Shown one piece after another: positions 1-9,279 of a stretch of DNA of 49,896 nt; the first letter of the stretch is position 1, and each line of letters starts with the position of its first letter. The stretch is from Cyanobacteria bacterium CG_2015-22_32_23 (GTDB lineage: Bacteria > Cyanobacteriota > Cyanobacteriia > Cyanobacteriales > Cyanobacteriaceae): assembly GCA_009993045.1 (NCBI GenBank), contig JAACUG010000073.1, forward strand, positions 1-49,896. The letters run 5' to 3'. The notes beneath the pieces are model-generated. The model ran no database searches, had not been told where the DNA came from, and was given only the letters and a program-made list of their open reading frames with translations. The translations under genes were made by a program, and so were the position numbers.

Positions 1-1
1 A

Positions 2-1105
2 AATCTAGTGGATATATTTGCTCAAATAACAGAAATTAAGTATGAAGTTTGTTGTTATAGTCAACTTAATATTATCTATTTTCAGGAATTAGATATTAAT
101 TCAATGCCTTCTAATTGTATGATTAAAAAAGATGATTTTAATTATGGTATATCTAAATGGGTATCACCAAAAAGAACAAGATCTTATCCCTTTGAAAGGG
201 TGTACAATACATTATATTTGTCAAAAAAAATAACCATTATTCCTATAATTAAAGATGAAGGATTAGAAGGGGATAGAGATTTTATTCAATGGGATACAAT
301 TTCTTTAATGAGTCTTTTAGATGTTTATGTTATTTTGGCTTATTATCAACAAGCTGATAACCATAAAACAAAAGCAAATAAAATTACTAATCAAAAATTT
401 AATTCTGATTATATCAAAGAAAAAATAATAGAAATTAGTCATTATCATTCATCAGCTTTACACTGGAATATTAAAGAAACTCAAGAATCTTTACCTAATC
501 TAATTATTAAAGTAAAAAATAGTTATCATGATATTGAAAATAAATTAAGAGTAAAATTTCATCATGAAAATGGGATTAATAAATTTCAAAAACAAATTTT
601 AGAAGGAGTTGAAGAATTTATTAAAAAATCTCGTCAAAAAGCCCAAGAAGCACAAAAAAGAGAGCAAAAAACTATACAACCAAAAGAAGTTTTATCTACT
701 CAAACTAAAGCAACTATTACTATTAGTAATTATCTTGGGGGTTTATATTATTTAACAACAGATGAAATAAAAATTCAAAAGGATAAATTATTCTTAATAG
801 AAGGAAAATATACTAAAAATTCTGTTTTACCTTCCTTGAGTGATATAAAAGATGGTTTATTAAAAATGATACTTTATATTAATCTAAAAAATGTCAAAAT
901 TAATGACCAAGAATATATCACAATTCCAGTTTTAAAACTATCATCTTCTCGAATAAAAGGAAATATATCTTCAAAAGATAGTCAAAATGATTTGTTATAT
1001 TTTATGAATCAAAACAAACTAAATAATAAGCATAAAGAAATTATTAATAATTTATGGAAAGAAAGTGAGAAAAATAATTTTTTAATCGAAATAGAAAGTA
1101 TATAA
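2..1105 (+). CDS. Type II-like restriction endonuclease, 5' end probably cut off
   Basis: The frame is open to the left edge of the window, and the first possible start seen is a GTG at base 8, so the true start may lie outside. About 365 residues are visible. I recognise no named restriction family. The call rests on position, directly upstream (3-base gap) of a Dam-class methyltransferase, and on a plausible PD-(D/E)xK-type core near residue 265, where a hydrophobic strand ends in Ile-Glu-Gly-Lys after an acidic, lysine-rich turn. A central stretch of about 50 residues is lysine- and glutamine-rich and probably helical. The expected role is cleavage of unmethylated DNA at the site protected by the next gene. 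Composition is very AT-rich, even for this genome. It could instead be a nuclease of another defence type. Confidence 0.6.
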   Translation, partial: NLVDIFAQITEIKYEVCCYSQLNIIYFQELDINSMPSNCMIKKDDFNYGISKWVSPKRTRSYPFERVYNTLYLSKKITIIPIIKDEGLEGDRDFIQWDTISLMSLLDVYVILAYYQQADNHKTKANKITNQKFNSDYIKEKIIEISHYHSSALHWNIKETQESLPNLIIKVKNSYHDIENKLRVKFHHENGINKFQKQILEGVEEFIKKSRQKAQEAQKREQKTIQPKEVLSTQTKATITISNYLGGLYYLTTDEIKIQKDKLFLIEGKYTKNSVLPSLSDIKDGLLKMILYINLKNVKINDQEYITIPVLKLSSSRIKGNISSKDSQNDLLYFMNQNKLNNKHKEIINNLWKESEKNNFLIEIESI

Positions 1106-1108
1106 CCC

Positions 1109-1948
1109 ATGATAAAAACTCCTTTAAGATACCCTGGTGGTAAAAGTAAAGCCTTAAAATTCATCTTACCATTAATACCAAATTTTGAAGAATATCGAGA
1201 GCCTTTTATTGGTGGTGGCTCGGTTTTTATTGCATTAAAACAAGAGTTTAGGAATAAAAATTTTTGGATTAATGACTTATATAAAAATCTTTTTTATTTT
1301 TGGTTTAATTGTAGTAATAATCCAGAAGAATTAATTAATCAAGTAATAAAATGGAAAGAAGAATTTAAAGAAGGCAAAGAATTGTATCAATTTTTAAAAG
1401 CAAATATTGACAACTTTAATGATATACAAAAAGGAGCAAGTTTTTTTATTTTTAATCGCATAACTTTTTCAGGCACAACAGAAAGTGGTGGTTATTCTGA
1501 CATGGCTTTTCAAAAAAGATTTACTGATTCAAGTATTGAAAGAGTCAAAAATTTAGCCTCTATTTTAACTAATATAGAAATAACTAATTATGATTATCAA
1601 AAAGTAGTAGAAGCCGAAGGTAAAGATGTTTTTATATTTTTAGATCCTCCTTATTATTCTGCCACAAAATCAGCTTTATATGGTAAAAACGGTAACTTAC
1701 ATAAACAGTTTCATCATGAAAGATTTGCGGAAATAATGAAGGGGAATAAGCATAAATGGTTAATTACTTACGATGATAGCGATTATATTAGAAATTTATT
1801 TTCTTTTGCTAATATTATCGAATGGGATTTACACTATGGCATGAGAAATGTTAACATCAATAATTCCCAAAAAGGACAAGAATTATTTATCGCTAATTAT
1901 GATATTTTTCCCCAAAAAAAAGATATTCAATTAGAGCTTTTACTATAA
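1109..1948 (+). CDS. DNA adenine methyltransferase, D12 (Dam/DpnII) class
   Basis: The 279-residue protein matches the D12 class of N6-adenine methyltransferases. The amino terminus carries the usual RYPGGKSK segment. The AdoMet-binding motif appears as REPFIGGGSVF near residue 30, and the catalytic DPPY motif near residue 179, followed by YYSATKSALYG. Length is normal for the class. It starts at ATG three bases after the stop of the upstream nuclease gene, so the two almost certainly form one restriction-modification operon, with the methyltransferase transferring a methyl group from AdoMet to adenine in the recognition site. The site cannot be read from the sequence; GATC is only a family-level guess. 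Confidence 0.9.
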   Translation: MIKTPLRYPGGKSKALKFILPLIPNFEEYREPFIGGGSVFIALKQEFRNKNFWINDLYKNLFYFWFNCSNNPEELINQVIKWKEEFKEGKELYQFLKANIDNFNDIQKGASFFIFNRITFSGTTESGGYSDMAFQKRFTDSSIERVKNLASILTNIEITNYDYQKVVEAEGKDVFIFLDPPYYSATKSALYGKNGNLHKQFHHERFAEIMKGNKHKWLITYDDSDYIRNLFSFANIIEWDLHYGMRNVNINNSQKGQELFIANYDIFPQKKDIQLELLL

Positions 1949-2020
1949 TGAAATTGAAAATTATTGATTATTATTAACTTAGACTAATTTTTGATGATTA
2001 ATAATCTTTTCGCCCCCAAA

Positions 2021-2083
2021 CCCCCAAAATTGGGGGATTAAAAATTGTAAAATTTTCCCTTTCTAACCTCCAAAAATTGAGGG
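2021..2083. repeat. Two GC-rich palindromes, C5-AAAATT-G5 type
   Basis: The spacer between the methyltransferase gene and dprA holds a perfect palindrome at 2021-2036 (CCCCCAAAATTGGGGG) preceded by a further CCCCCAAA, and a degenerate relative at 2067-2083 (CCTCCAAAAATTGAGGG). Both are followed by ATTA. They resemble the hairpin core of the tandem array at 35.7-36.0 kb and look like copies of a dispersed cyanobacterial palindromic repeat. A transcript would fold here, but no T-run follows, so a terminator role is uncertain. Confidence 0.6.
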
Positions 2084-2209
2084 ATTAGTTCACAAATGAC
2101 TTAAAATTGTTATATCAACCTTAGAAAAAAGGCTTGGATATGCAAAGTTTTGTTATCAATAATTGTTAGGATTGTAGGATAAATTATCTAAAAAATATAG
2201 CTAAATTTT

Positions 2210-3364
2210 ATGATAGAAGATAGCGAAAAGATTTACTGGTTAGCATGGTCAAAAATTAAAGGATTAGGTGCAGTATCTCTCAAAAAAATATATGATTATT
2301 TTGGTAGTTTACAACAGGCTTGGACAGTTTCACCACAAGAATTGATAGTAATTGACGGAATCGGTAAAAAATTATGTAGCTTAATTCAAGAAGAAAAAAG
2401 AAAAATTGAACCAAAAAACTTATATTTAAAACATCTCGAAAAAAATCCTAATTTTTGGACTCCTAACGAAAAAGAATACCCTCAATTATTATTAGAAATT
2501 CCTAGCCCACCAGGGATATTATATTATCAAGGAAAAGTAAATTTAGCCGAAAATCAAGGCATAACTCCTTTAATCGGTATTGTTGGCACACGGAAACCTA
2601 CAGAACACGGAAGAAGATGGACGTATAACATAGCAAAGGCTCTAGGCGAAAATGGTTTTACGGTAGTATCAGGTTTAGCCGAAGGTATTGACACTCAAGC
2701 CCATCGTGGTTGTTTAGATGGAGGCGGTAGAACTATTGCTATACTAGGAAATGGCCTTGATAGAGTATATCCTTCTAATAATCGTCAATTAATGGCAGAA
2801 ATTGCCGAAAAAGGGTTAATTATGACAGAATATGAATATGGAAGTCAACCTGAAAGGGGTAATTTTCCTGCCCGTAATCGTATTGTAGCTGGTTTGTGCC
2901 GAGCGGTTTTAGTGATGGAAGCACCAGAAAAATCAGGGGCGTTAATTACCGCCCGTTATGCCAATGAGTTTAATCGAGATGTTTATACTTTACCAAATAC
3001 TCCTGATAATGTTCAGGCTAGAGGTTGTTTACGTTTAATTCACCATGGGGCGGAAGTGATTATTACCGCCGAAGAGTTATTATCTAGTTTAGGAGTTATT
3101 CCTAGTTTAGATGAAACTCAACAATTATCTTTGTTTTCGGCTTCTTCTTCCTCTCTATGGAAAAAAACAAAGGAAGAACCCATCTTATCTTCTACTTTTA
3201 GAATAATTTATGAAGCGATTAATGTCAACCCAACTCCTTATGATGTAATTGTGGAAAAAAGTTCATTAAATAGTGGAGAAGTTTCGGGAATTTTATTACA
3301 ACTAGAGTTAGAGGGTTTAATTACTCAATTACCCGGCATGATGTATCAAAGAATTAATAATTAA
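2210..3364 (+). CDS. dprA: DNA processing protein DprA
   Basis: DprA binds incoming single-stranded DNA and loads RecA during natural transformation. The 384-residue protein has the normal three-part build: an N-terminal helix-hairpin-helix region (WSKIKGLGAVSLKKI, residues 13-27), a Rossmann-like fold beginning at IVGTRKP (residues 124-130) with SGLAEGID (154-161), GNGLDRVYP and RNRIVAGL, and a C-terminal winged-helix-like segment of about 60 residues. It starts with ATG; the spacer upstream holds only palindromic repeats. The presence of dprA suggests potential competence, but no other com genes are in the window. Confidence 0.95.
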   Translation: MIEDSEKIYWLAWSKIKGLGAVSLKKIYDYFGSLQQAWTVSPQELIVIDGIGKKLCSLIQEEKRKIEPKNLYLKHLEKNPNFWTPNEKEYPQLLLEIPSPPGILYYQGKVNLAENQGITPLIGIVGTRKPTEHGRRWTYNIAKALGENGFTVVSGLAEGIDTQAHRGCLDGGGRTIAILGNGLDRVYPSNNRQLMAEIAEKGLIMTEYEYGSQPERGNFPARNRIVAGLCRAVLVMEAPEKSGALITARYANEFNRDVYTLPNTPDNVQARGCLRLIHHGAEVIITAEELLSSLGVIPSLDETQQLSLFSASSSSLWKKTKEEPILSSTFRIIYEAINVNPTPYDVIVEKSSLNSGEVSGILLQLELEGLITQLPGMMYQRINN

Positions 3365-3458
3365 TAATTAATAATGTTAGAAAATGCAAAATATCTAATT
3401 AACTTTCAATTTCTAATTATCAATTCCCCATTTCCTTTCCAATTCCTAATTATTTGTC

Positions 3459-4358
3459 GTGAATATAATTCTTTCTTCGGTGTTGCCTGTGGCTTTAATT
3501 ATTGCGCTAGGTTATGTTAGCAATAAAACCTTAAAATTAGATCAATCAACGTTATCTCAAATTAGCGTTTATATTTTAGCACCTGCTTTAGTTACCGATA
3601 GTTTTTACCGCACCACTATTTCTAACGATGCAGCTTTAAGGTTACTTTTAGCCTATGTTTTAACCACGGGAATTATTTATCTTGGTGTGGTGATAATTAG
3701 CAAACTTCTCAAGTTATCTGCTGATGATGATAAAGGATTGTTAGCCATTAGTCTTTGCCCCAATAACGGTAATATGGGTTTATCAATTATTGCTTTTTCT
3801 TTGGGTGAAGAAGGGTTAGAAAGAGCTATAATTTATATGATTTTTTCTAGTGTCGTTTTATTTGGAATGTTGCCACCCATGCTAAAAGGTGATAGTTTGA
3901 TGACAAGTTTAAAAGCTACTTTTAAGTTACCATTAATTTGGTCAATGGTCATCGGCATTACTTTACATTTTACTAAAATAACCTTGCCTTTTAACATTGG
4001 TAAAAGTTTAGAATGGTTAGGTATTTCCGCTATTCCCATTGCTTTAATTATCTTGGGAATTCAATTAAGTAAAACTAAGTTTGAATTTGGTGTCGGCGAA
4101 TTTACCGCTACCATCGGAAGATTGGCGATCGCCCCGATCATAGCCTATAGTATAGGAAGGTTAGTCGGTTTAGAAGGATTAGATTTACAAGTGTTGACTT
4201 TACAAACAGCGATGCCAACGGCGGTAAATGCAGTAATTATGATTAAAGAATTTGGGGGAAACACCACAATGGTAGCAAGAACAATTATTATATCTACATT
4301 GATGAGTTTTGCTACTTTACCTTTCATAATTTGGTTAATGACTTCACCCTCGGTTTAA
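3459..4358 (+). CDS. Auxin efflux carrier (AEC) family permease
   Basis: This 299-residue integral membrane protein has the two-halved arrangement of hydrophobic segments typical of AEC/bile-acid-type transporters, with about eight to ten membrane spans. Family landmarks are the early PVALIIALGYVSNK segment, a broken helix around LCPNNGNMGLSI near residue 110, and the late segment LQTAMPTAVNAVIMIKEFGG. AEC proteins move small organic anions across the inner membrane; the substrate is not predictable here. The start is GTG at 3459, the only start consistent with an intact first helix. A HIP1 octamer lies inside the gene at 4125-4132. A decayed hicB fragment follows directly. Confidence 0.8.
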   Translation: MNIILSSVLPVALIIALGYVSNKTLKLDQSTLSQISVYILAPALVTDSFYRTTISNDAALRLLLAYVLTTGIIYLGVVIISKLLKLSADDDKGLLAISLCPNNGNMGLSIIAFSLGEEGLERAIIYMIFSSVVLFGMLPPMLKGDSLMTSLKATFKLPLIWSMVIGITLHFTKITLPFNIGKSLEWLGISAIPIALIILGIQLSKTKFEFGVGEFTATIGRLAIAPIIAYSIGRLVGLEGLDLQVLTLQTAMPTAVNAVIMIKEFGGNTTMVARTIIISTLMSFATLPFIIWLMTSPSV

Positions 4359-4495
4359 TAAATAATAACAGTAAAAAAGTTTATAATTATACGGTTATTC
4401 TTGAAAAAGAAGCAGAAGGAGATTATCATGCTTTTTGTCCTCTTCTTAAAGGTTGTCACTCTCAAGGAACATTTTTTAAGTTATTAGGAAAATAA
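4358..4495 (+). pseudogene. Remnant of a HicB-family antitoxin gene
   Basis: Immediately after the permease stop an open frame ends at the TAA at 4493-4495. It reads YTVILEKEAEGDYHAFCPLL followed by KGCHSQGTFFKLLGK, which is the N-terminal HicB core: an extended strand, a Glu/Gly-Asp-Tyr turn, then Pro-x-Leu-x-Gly-Cys-x-(S/T)-Q-G. It has no credible start codon (only ATA or a distant TTG inside the permease gene). It stops just after the conserved QGxTxxEA position, so the C-terminal helix is missing. No hicA partner is next to it. It resembles the intact HicB at 37.2 kb only at family level. The left boundary is approximate. Confidence 0.7.
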
Positions 4496-4577
4496 ACCAT
4501 TACAGTTATTGAGCGTAATTTTTCTTTACAATAGTTAACATAACTTTATCAAAAAATCATAACTGTATATTATCACC

Positions 4578-5654
4578 ATGCTATCAACCTTTGACTTAAC
4601 GAAATTTATACCTGAAGAATTGTTAAAAAATGCCTATGAAACATGGCAACAAACTAAAGCAGGTTTTAGTTTAGCACATAAAAACTTTAGTACCGAAATT
4701 AAAAAAGTATTTTTCCCTAATAATGCCATTCAATATAAAGAAATAACTCCTGAAACCTTCCAAAATTTACAAGGTAGATTTCAGACAATTATTGAAGAAG
4801 ATTGGCGAGACGCGCAAAGAGGAATTTATCCCGTTAATGTGTTATTCGAGGCTGACTGGCAAGAATTTTTACAAAGTTATGTGAAAATTTGGTTGGATTA
4901 TCCCCAAACTTGGCAAAGAATGCAACAACAAAAACCTCAAGATTTCAGGGAAGATGTTAACCTCGAATCTTATCCGCAATATTATCGCCGTAACTTTCAC
5001 TATCAAACGGATGGTTATTTAAGCGATTATTCTGCCAATATCTATGACTTACAAGTAGATATTCTTTTCAATGGTATAGCCGATGCCATGCGTCGCCGAA
5101 TCTTAAAACCGATGGTGGAAAGATTGAAAAATGTTGATAAAAATTCTGACTTAAAAATACTAGATTGTGCTTGTGGTACTGGTAGAACATTACAATTTTT
5201 AAGGGCAACTTTTCCTGATATATCATTATATGGTGTTGATTTATCTTCCGCTTATTTACGCAAAGCCAATCAATTATTATCTCAACTTCCTCACGAATTA
5301 CCACAGTTAATAAAAGGTAACATCGAAAATTTACCCTATCAAGATAACTATTTTCAAGGAATTAGTAATGTTTTTGTTTTTCATGAATTGCCTAATCCTA
5401 TCCGACAAAAAGTGATTGAGGAATCTTTTCGAGTTTTACAATCGGGAGGAGTTTTCGTGATTTGCGATTCCATACAACTGTCAGATTCTCCTGAATTAGA
5501 AGCCATGATGGCTAATTTTCCCCTTGCTTTTCACGAACCATTTTATCATGATTATATTAAAGATGATATAGAATTGCGGTTAAATAACGCTGGTTTTAAA
5601 GATATTGAAGTTAAAACCTATGGCTTTAGTAAATATTGGATAGCAACAAAATAA
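4578..5654 (+). CDS. Class I SAM-dependent methyltransferase
   Basis: The 358-residue protein has a family-unknown N-terminal half of about 180 residues, rich in aromatic residues and Gln, and a C-terminal methyltransferase domain starting near residue 190. Motif I reads LKILDCACGTGR, the acidic residue ending strand 2 is in YGVDLSSAYLRKA, and motif IV-like segment NVFVFHELP is followed by VLQSGGVFVICDSIQL. The substrate is unknown; the fold suits small molecules such as quinones, lipids or pigments rather than DNA. Cyanobacterial proteins of this arrangement are usually annotated only as methyltransferases. It appears monocistronic. Confidence 0.85.
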   Translation: MLSTFDLTKFIPEELLKNAYETWQQTKAGFSLAHKNFSTEIKKVFFPNNAIQYKEITPETFQNLQGRFQTIIEEDWRDAQRGIYPVNVLFEADWQEFLQSYVKIWLDYPQTWQRMQQQKPQDFREDVNLESYPQYYRRNFHYQTDGYLSDYSANIYDLQVDILFNGIADAMRRRILKPMVERLKNVDKNSDLKILDCACGTGRTLQFLRATFPDISLYGVDLSSAYLRKANQLLSQLPHELPQLIKGNIENLPYQDNYFQGISNVFVFHELPNPIRQKVIEESFRVLQSGGVFVICDSIQLSDSPELEAMMANFPLAFHEPFYHDYIKDDIELRLNNAGFKDIEVKTYGFSKYWIATK

Positions 5655-5693
5655 TAAATTAGCAAAAAAATATTATCTCAAAATAGAGAAAGT

Positions 5694-5717
5694 AAAAGGA
5701 ATAAAACCCTTTTTTTT
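5694..5717. terminator. Weak hairpin terminator between convergent genes
   Basis: AAAAGG (5694-5699) can pair with CCTTTT (5708-5713) and is followed by a T-run to 5717, while the left arm is preceded by A-rich sequence. It sits between the convergent methyltransferase and pxcA genes and could end transcription in both directions. The stem is only six pairs, mostly A-T. Confidence 0.4.
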
Positions 5718-5738
5718 GTGATTTTACTCTTGAAAAAT

Positions 5739-7052
5739 CTATTCATTCATATTTTTATAAGTAGCCACAGCAGAGGGAGAGATACGATTAAGATAACGGA
5801 AAATCCAATACTTTAAAACCGTATCTAAAATTACGGGAAAAGTAGCAATAAATAAAAAGTTAAAATCCCTATTTTCAGGTAATCCGAAATGACGAGTAAT
5901 GCTTTCTAAGATAATTTCCCATCCGTGAGGAGAGTGAAAACCTACAAATATATCTGTAAAAAGAATAATTAAAAATGCTTTTGCTGAATCACTTAAACCA
6001 TAAAGAGTTTCATCAATAAAAGATTTTAAAATTAATAACTCTCTTTTACTAAAAAAAATCACAAATCCAAAAGCTATTAAAGATAAAATATCAGCGAATA
6101 TATTTTTAATAGCATTGGAACTTTTACCTCTAAAATTCTCTGCTAATTCTAATGCTTTTTCCCTAATTTTATCTTCTTTTTCTTCAGGAGATAATTTTGG
6201 GGTTAATCCAATAATAGTTCTTAAATTCAGATTTTCTTCAAAGGTTTTTAATTCTATTAATGCTTCTTCTTCTAAATCTTGATTAATAAATATTACTTGT
6301 TCGTGATTGTCAAAATAAGGATCAACAAATACTTTTCCTAAAGCAATTTTACTTAAATTATGGACTAATAAAGGTACTATAATTAAGAGTAATAAAAACT
6401 TAACTGAAATAGCAGTTTTATATCTCGATTTTCTAAATTTATTAATAACATTATTTTCTGTTTCTATGGATTTAGGATCTATTTCTTGTCTGATTTTATC
6501 CAAAGTTCGTAAAAAAGAGCGAGGCAAAACACTTGTCTTATCTGAAACTGTTTCAATACTTGGTTCAAGATTATTCCTATTTTTTGGTATTGATTTTACT
6601 ACACTATTCTTAGAATTATTTTCTTCTTTTACCTCAATAACTTTTAAAGAGGTATCATAATAGTTAGAATTATATTTATCAATAATTTTATCAATAAAAT
6701 TTAGTCTTTCTACAATTAAATCCTGTGGATATATTGTCTCTGTTAGTCCATTATATTCTTGTTTATGTTTAAGAGATTTTCCGTTATGATTTAAAAAATT
6801 ATGAACTGATTTGCTAGTTTTAAATTGACCTAATTTAAGATTAATAATTTGTAAGTTAGAACGTAATTCACCATCAAAATAAGCAAAAACTTTATCGCCA
6901 TAATTACAATTTTTAGGATCAATTTTTTGACCTTTAAAATGTTCTTCCTCAATTTTCTGAATAGCTACAGCGCTTTGATATGCTTCTTCTAAAGCATTTT
7001 CGGAGTTATTACTAATCCAGCGTTTAGTAGAACGGAGAATACGATTAAACAT
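5739..7052 (-). CDS. pxcA: Proton extrusion protein PxcA (CemA/CotA family)
   Basis: PxcA is the cyanobacterial relative of chloroplast CemA and is needed for light-induced proton extrusion linked to inorganic carbon uptake. The 437-residue protein has a soluble N-terminal half of about 210 residues and then four hydrophobic segments (about 219-233, 315-335, 356-375 and 397-418). The conserved CemA core reads LFTDIFVGFHSPHGWE and then FPVILDTVLKYWIFRYLNR, with the carboxyl end ISPSAVATYKNMNE. The C-terminal part is highly conserved, and the long N-terminal region is characteristic of cyanobacterial PxcA rather than CemA. The gene runs opposite to both neighbours. Confidence 0.92.
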   Translation of the reverse strand: MFNRILRSTKRWISNNSENALEEAYQSAVAIQKIEEEHFKGQKIDPKNCNYGDKVFAYFDGELRSNLQIINLKLGQFKTSKSVHNFLNHNGKSLKHKQEYNGLTETIYPQDLIVERLNFIDKIIDKYNSNYYDTSLKVIEVKEENNSKNSVVKSIPKNRNNLEPSIETVSDKTSVLPRSFLRTLDKIRQEIDPKSIETENNVINKFRKSRYKTAISVKFLLLLIIVPLLVHNLSKIALGKVFVDPYFDNHEQVIFINQDLEEEALIELKTFEENLNLRTIIGLTPKLSPEEKEDKIREKALELAENFRGKSSNAIKNIFADILSLIAFGFVIFFSKRELLILKSFIDETLYGLSDSAKAFLIILFTDIFVGFHSPHGWEIILESITRHFGLPENRDFNFLFIATFPVILDTVLKYWIFRYLNRISPSAVATYKNMNE

Positions 7053-7228
7053 ATAATGCCAACTAAAATAAGATGATCTAACATTTTATCTCAAGATTCT
7101 GAAGATAGTTGATTGTTCATTGACAAGATAATAATTTTTCAGAAAACAAAGTCACTGTTTATGGTTAATTAATAAAACTGCTATGATAAAACCAATAATT
7201 AAGGTTTATTTAGTTTTATATAATCTAA

Positions 7229-8527
7229 ATGCTGCGAATAATAACAGAACCATTTGAAGCCAAACAAGAACTGCAACGCATTAGCGATCGCACTCACAAT
7301 GAACAGATAGAAACACAGTCAGCCATCGTCAAAGAAATCATTTCTATGGTGAGAAAACGGGGTGATAAGGCTTTGTTAGAATATACTGAAAAATTTGATC
7401 GACAAGTGATTACCCAATTGAAAGTGAGTGGGTCCGAAATTGACGCTGCCTATCAACAAATTTCGAGAGATTTACTAAAAGCCATCAAACTAGCAGCCAA
7501 AAAAATTGAGGCTTTTCATCAAAAAAGAGTACCAAAATCATGGGTACAGTTTGAAGAAGATAATGTAGTGTTAGGAAGACGTTATACCCCCGTGGATAGA
7601 GCTGGTTTATATGTACCCGGGGGAAGAGCATCTTATCCTAGTACTGTATTGATGAATGCGATTCCAGCAAAAGTGGCAAAAGTACCGAGAATTGTCATGG
7701 TAACACCGCCGAGTCAAGAAGGCAAAATTAATCCTTCCGTATTAGTGGCAGCCAGTGAAGCTGGAGTAACCGAGATTTATCGTGTAGGAGGAGCTCAAGC
7801 GGTGGCGGCTTTAGCCTATGGTACAGAAACCATCCCTAAAGTGGACGTAATAACTGGGCCGGGCAATATTTATGTAACTTTAGCGAAAAAAGAAGTATAT
7901 GGTACTGTGGGCATTGATTCCTTAGCAGGACCTAGTGAAGTGTTAATTATCGCCGATAAACACGCAAATCCCGTTCATGTAGCCGTTGATTTGTTAGCAC
8001 AAGCAGAACATGATCCCATGGCCGCAGCGATTTTAATTACCGATAGTGCTAAACTAGCGCAACAAGTACAAACGGAAGTTATCAAACAATTAGAAAATCA
8101 TCCCCGACGTATTTTAACGGAAAAAGCCATCGCTCATTATGGTGTGATTATACTTACGGAAAATTTAATTCAAGCCGCAGAATTATCAAATCTATTCGCT
8201 CCCGAACATTTAGAATTAGAAGTAGAATCCCCTTGGGAATTAGTAGAACACATCCGTCATGCAGGAGCAATTTTCTTAGGTAATTCCACTCCCGAAGCCG
8301 TGGGAGACTATTTAGCAGGGCCTAATCATACTTTACCAACATCAGGCGCGGCTAGATATGCTTCTGCTTTAGGAGTTGAAACCTTTATGAAATATTCAAG
8401 TTTAATAGAATATAGCCCTGTAGCTTTACAAAAAGTAAGTCAAGCAATCATCGATTTAACCACCGCCGAAGGTTTACCTTCTCATGGTAATTCTGTTAAA
8501 TATAGAATCAAAAATCCTCATGGTTAA
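7229..8527 (+). CDS. hisD: Histidinol dehydrogenase
   Basis: HisD performs the last two NAD-dependent, zinc-requiring oxidations of histidine synthesis (histidinol to histidine). The 432-residue length is normal. The family signature is present from ITGPGNIYVTLAKKEV to GIDSLAGPSEVLIIAD. The catalytic and zinc region includes AQAEHDPMAAAIL, LFAPEHLEL and GPNHTLPTSGAARY. No other his gene is nearby, as is usual in cyanobacteria where his genes are dispersed. A HIP1 octamer lies near the start (7284-7291). The last eight bases overlap the ATG of the following SDR gene, suggesting translational coupling. Confidence 0.97.
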   Translation: MLRIITEPFEAKQELQRISDRTHNEQIETQSAIVKEIISMVRKRGDKALLEYTEKFDRQVITQLKVSGSEIDAAYQQISRDLLKAIKLAAKKIEAFHQKRVPKSWVQFEEDNVVLGRRYTPVDRAGLYVPGGRASYPSTVLMNAIPAKVAKVPRIVMVTPPSQEGKINPSVLVAASEAGVTEIYRVGGAQAVAALAYGTETIPKVDVITGPGNIYVTLAKKEVYGTVGIDSLAGPSEVLIIADKHANPVHVAVDLLAQAEHDPMAAAILITDSAKLAQQVQTEVIKQLENHPRRILTEKAIAHYGVIILTENLIQAAELSNLFAPEHLELEVESPWELVEHIRHAGAIFLGNSTPEAVGDYLAGPNHTLPTSGAARYASALGVETFMKYSSLIEYSPVALQKVSQAIIDLTTAEGLPSHGNSVKYRIKNPHG

Positions 8528-9269
8528 AAATATCTTAATCATCGGGGCAAGTCAAGGCATTGGTAATGGTTTTGTGCAACAGTTACTAACTGATACTAAT
8601 GTCCATCATCTTTTTGCTACTTATCGCAAGGAAGAAACGGCGAAAAATTTATTATCCTTAGAAAGTTTATATCCTCATAAATTAACCACCATAAAAGTAA
8701 ATGTAACGAAAGAAAACGACATTGAACAAGCTACTCAATATATTAAAACTCAAGTCGATAATTTACATTTAGTGATTAATTGTGTGGGTATTTTACATGA
8801 AGATAATTTACAACCCGAAAAAAGTTTAAAACATCTTAACGCCGATAATTTATTACGATATTTTCAAGTTAATACTATTCCTAGCGCTTTATGGGCTAAA
8901 CATTTATTACCGTTATTAAAACATTCGCAACGGAGTATTTTTGCTAGTATTTCCGCTAAAGTGGGCAGTATTGAAGATAATCACCTAGGCGGTTGGTATG
9001 GTTATCGTGCTTCTAAAGCCGCTTTAAATATGTTACTGAAAAATATCGCCATTGAATATAGTCGAGTTAGTAAAAATACTATTGTTATCGCTTTACATCC
9101 TGGTACAACAGATACACAGTTATCCGCTCCTTTTCAAAAAAATGTCCCTCAAGAAAAACTATTTTCTGTTAGTCTTTGCACTCAACAATTATTATCTGTC
9201 ATAGAGAATCTAACTATTAAAGATAGTGGTAAATTTTTTAGTTGGGATGGTAGTAATCTTCCTTGGTGA
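8520..9269 (+). CDS. Short-chain dehydrogenase/reductase (C-factor-like)
   Basis: This is a classical SDR of 249 residues with an N-terminal Rossmann fold: ILIIGASQGIG for the dinucleotide loop, NCVGIL for the NNAG-like segment, a catalytic Ser in FASISAKVG and the YGYRASKAAL active-site Tyr/Lys. The C-terminal ALHPGTTDTQLSAPF is typical of the CsgA/C-factor subgroup. The ATG at 8520 is chosen because it places the Rossmann strand next to the N terminus and overlaps the hisD stop by eight bases. An in-frame ATG at 8484 would add 12 residues lying inside hisD. The substrate is unknown, and co-transcription with hisD does not by itself imply a histidine role. Confidence 0.88.
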   Translation: MVKNILIIGASQGIGNGFVQQLLTDTNVHHLFATYRKEETAKNLLSLESLYPHKLTTIKVNVTKENDIEQATQYIKTQVDNLHLVINCVGILHEDNLQPEKSLKHLNADNLLRYFQVNTIPSALWAKHLLPLLKHSQRSIFASISAKVGSIEDNHLGGWYGYRASKAALNMLLKNIAIEYSRVSKNTIVIALHPGTTDTQLSAPFQKNVPQEKLFSVSLCTQQLLSVIENLTIKDSGKFFSWDGSNLPW

Positions 9270-9279
9270 TTATTCATTG

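Noticed and set aside
8484-8519. Longer N terminus for the SDR gene
   Set aside because: The extra 12 residues lie within hisD and precede a Rossmann strand that normally starts the protein.
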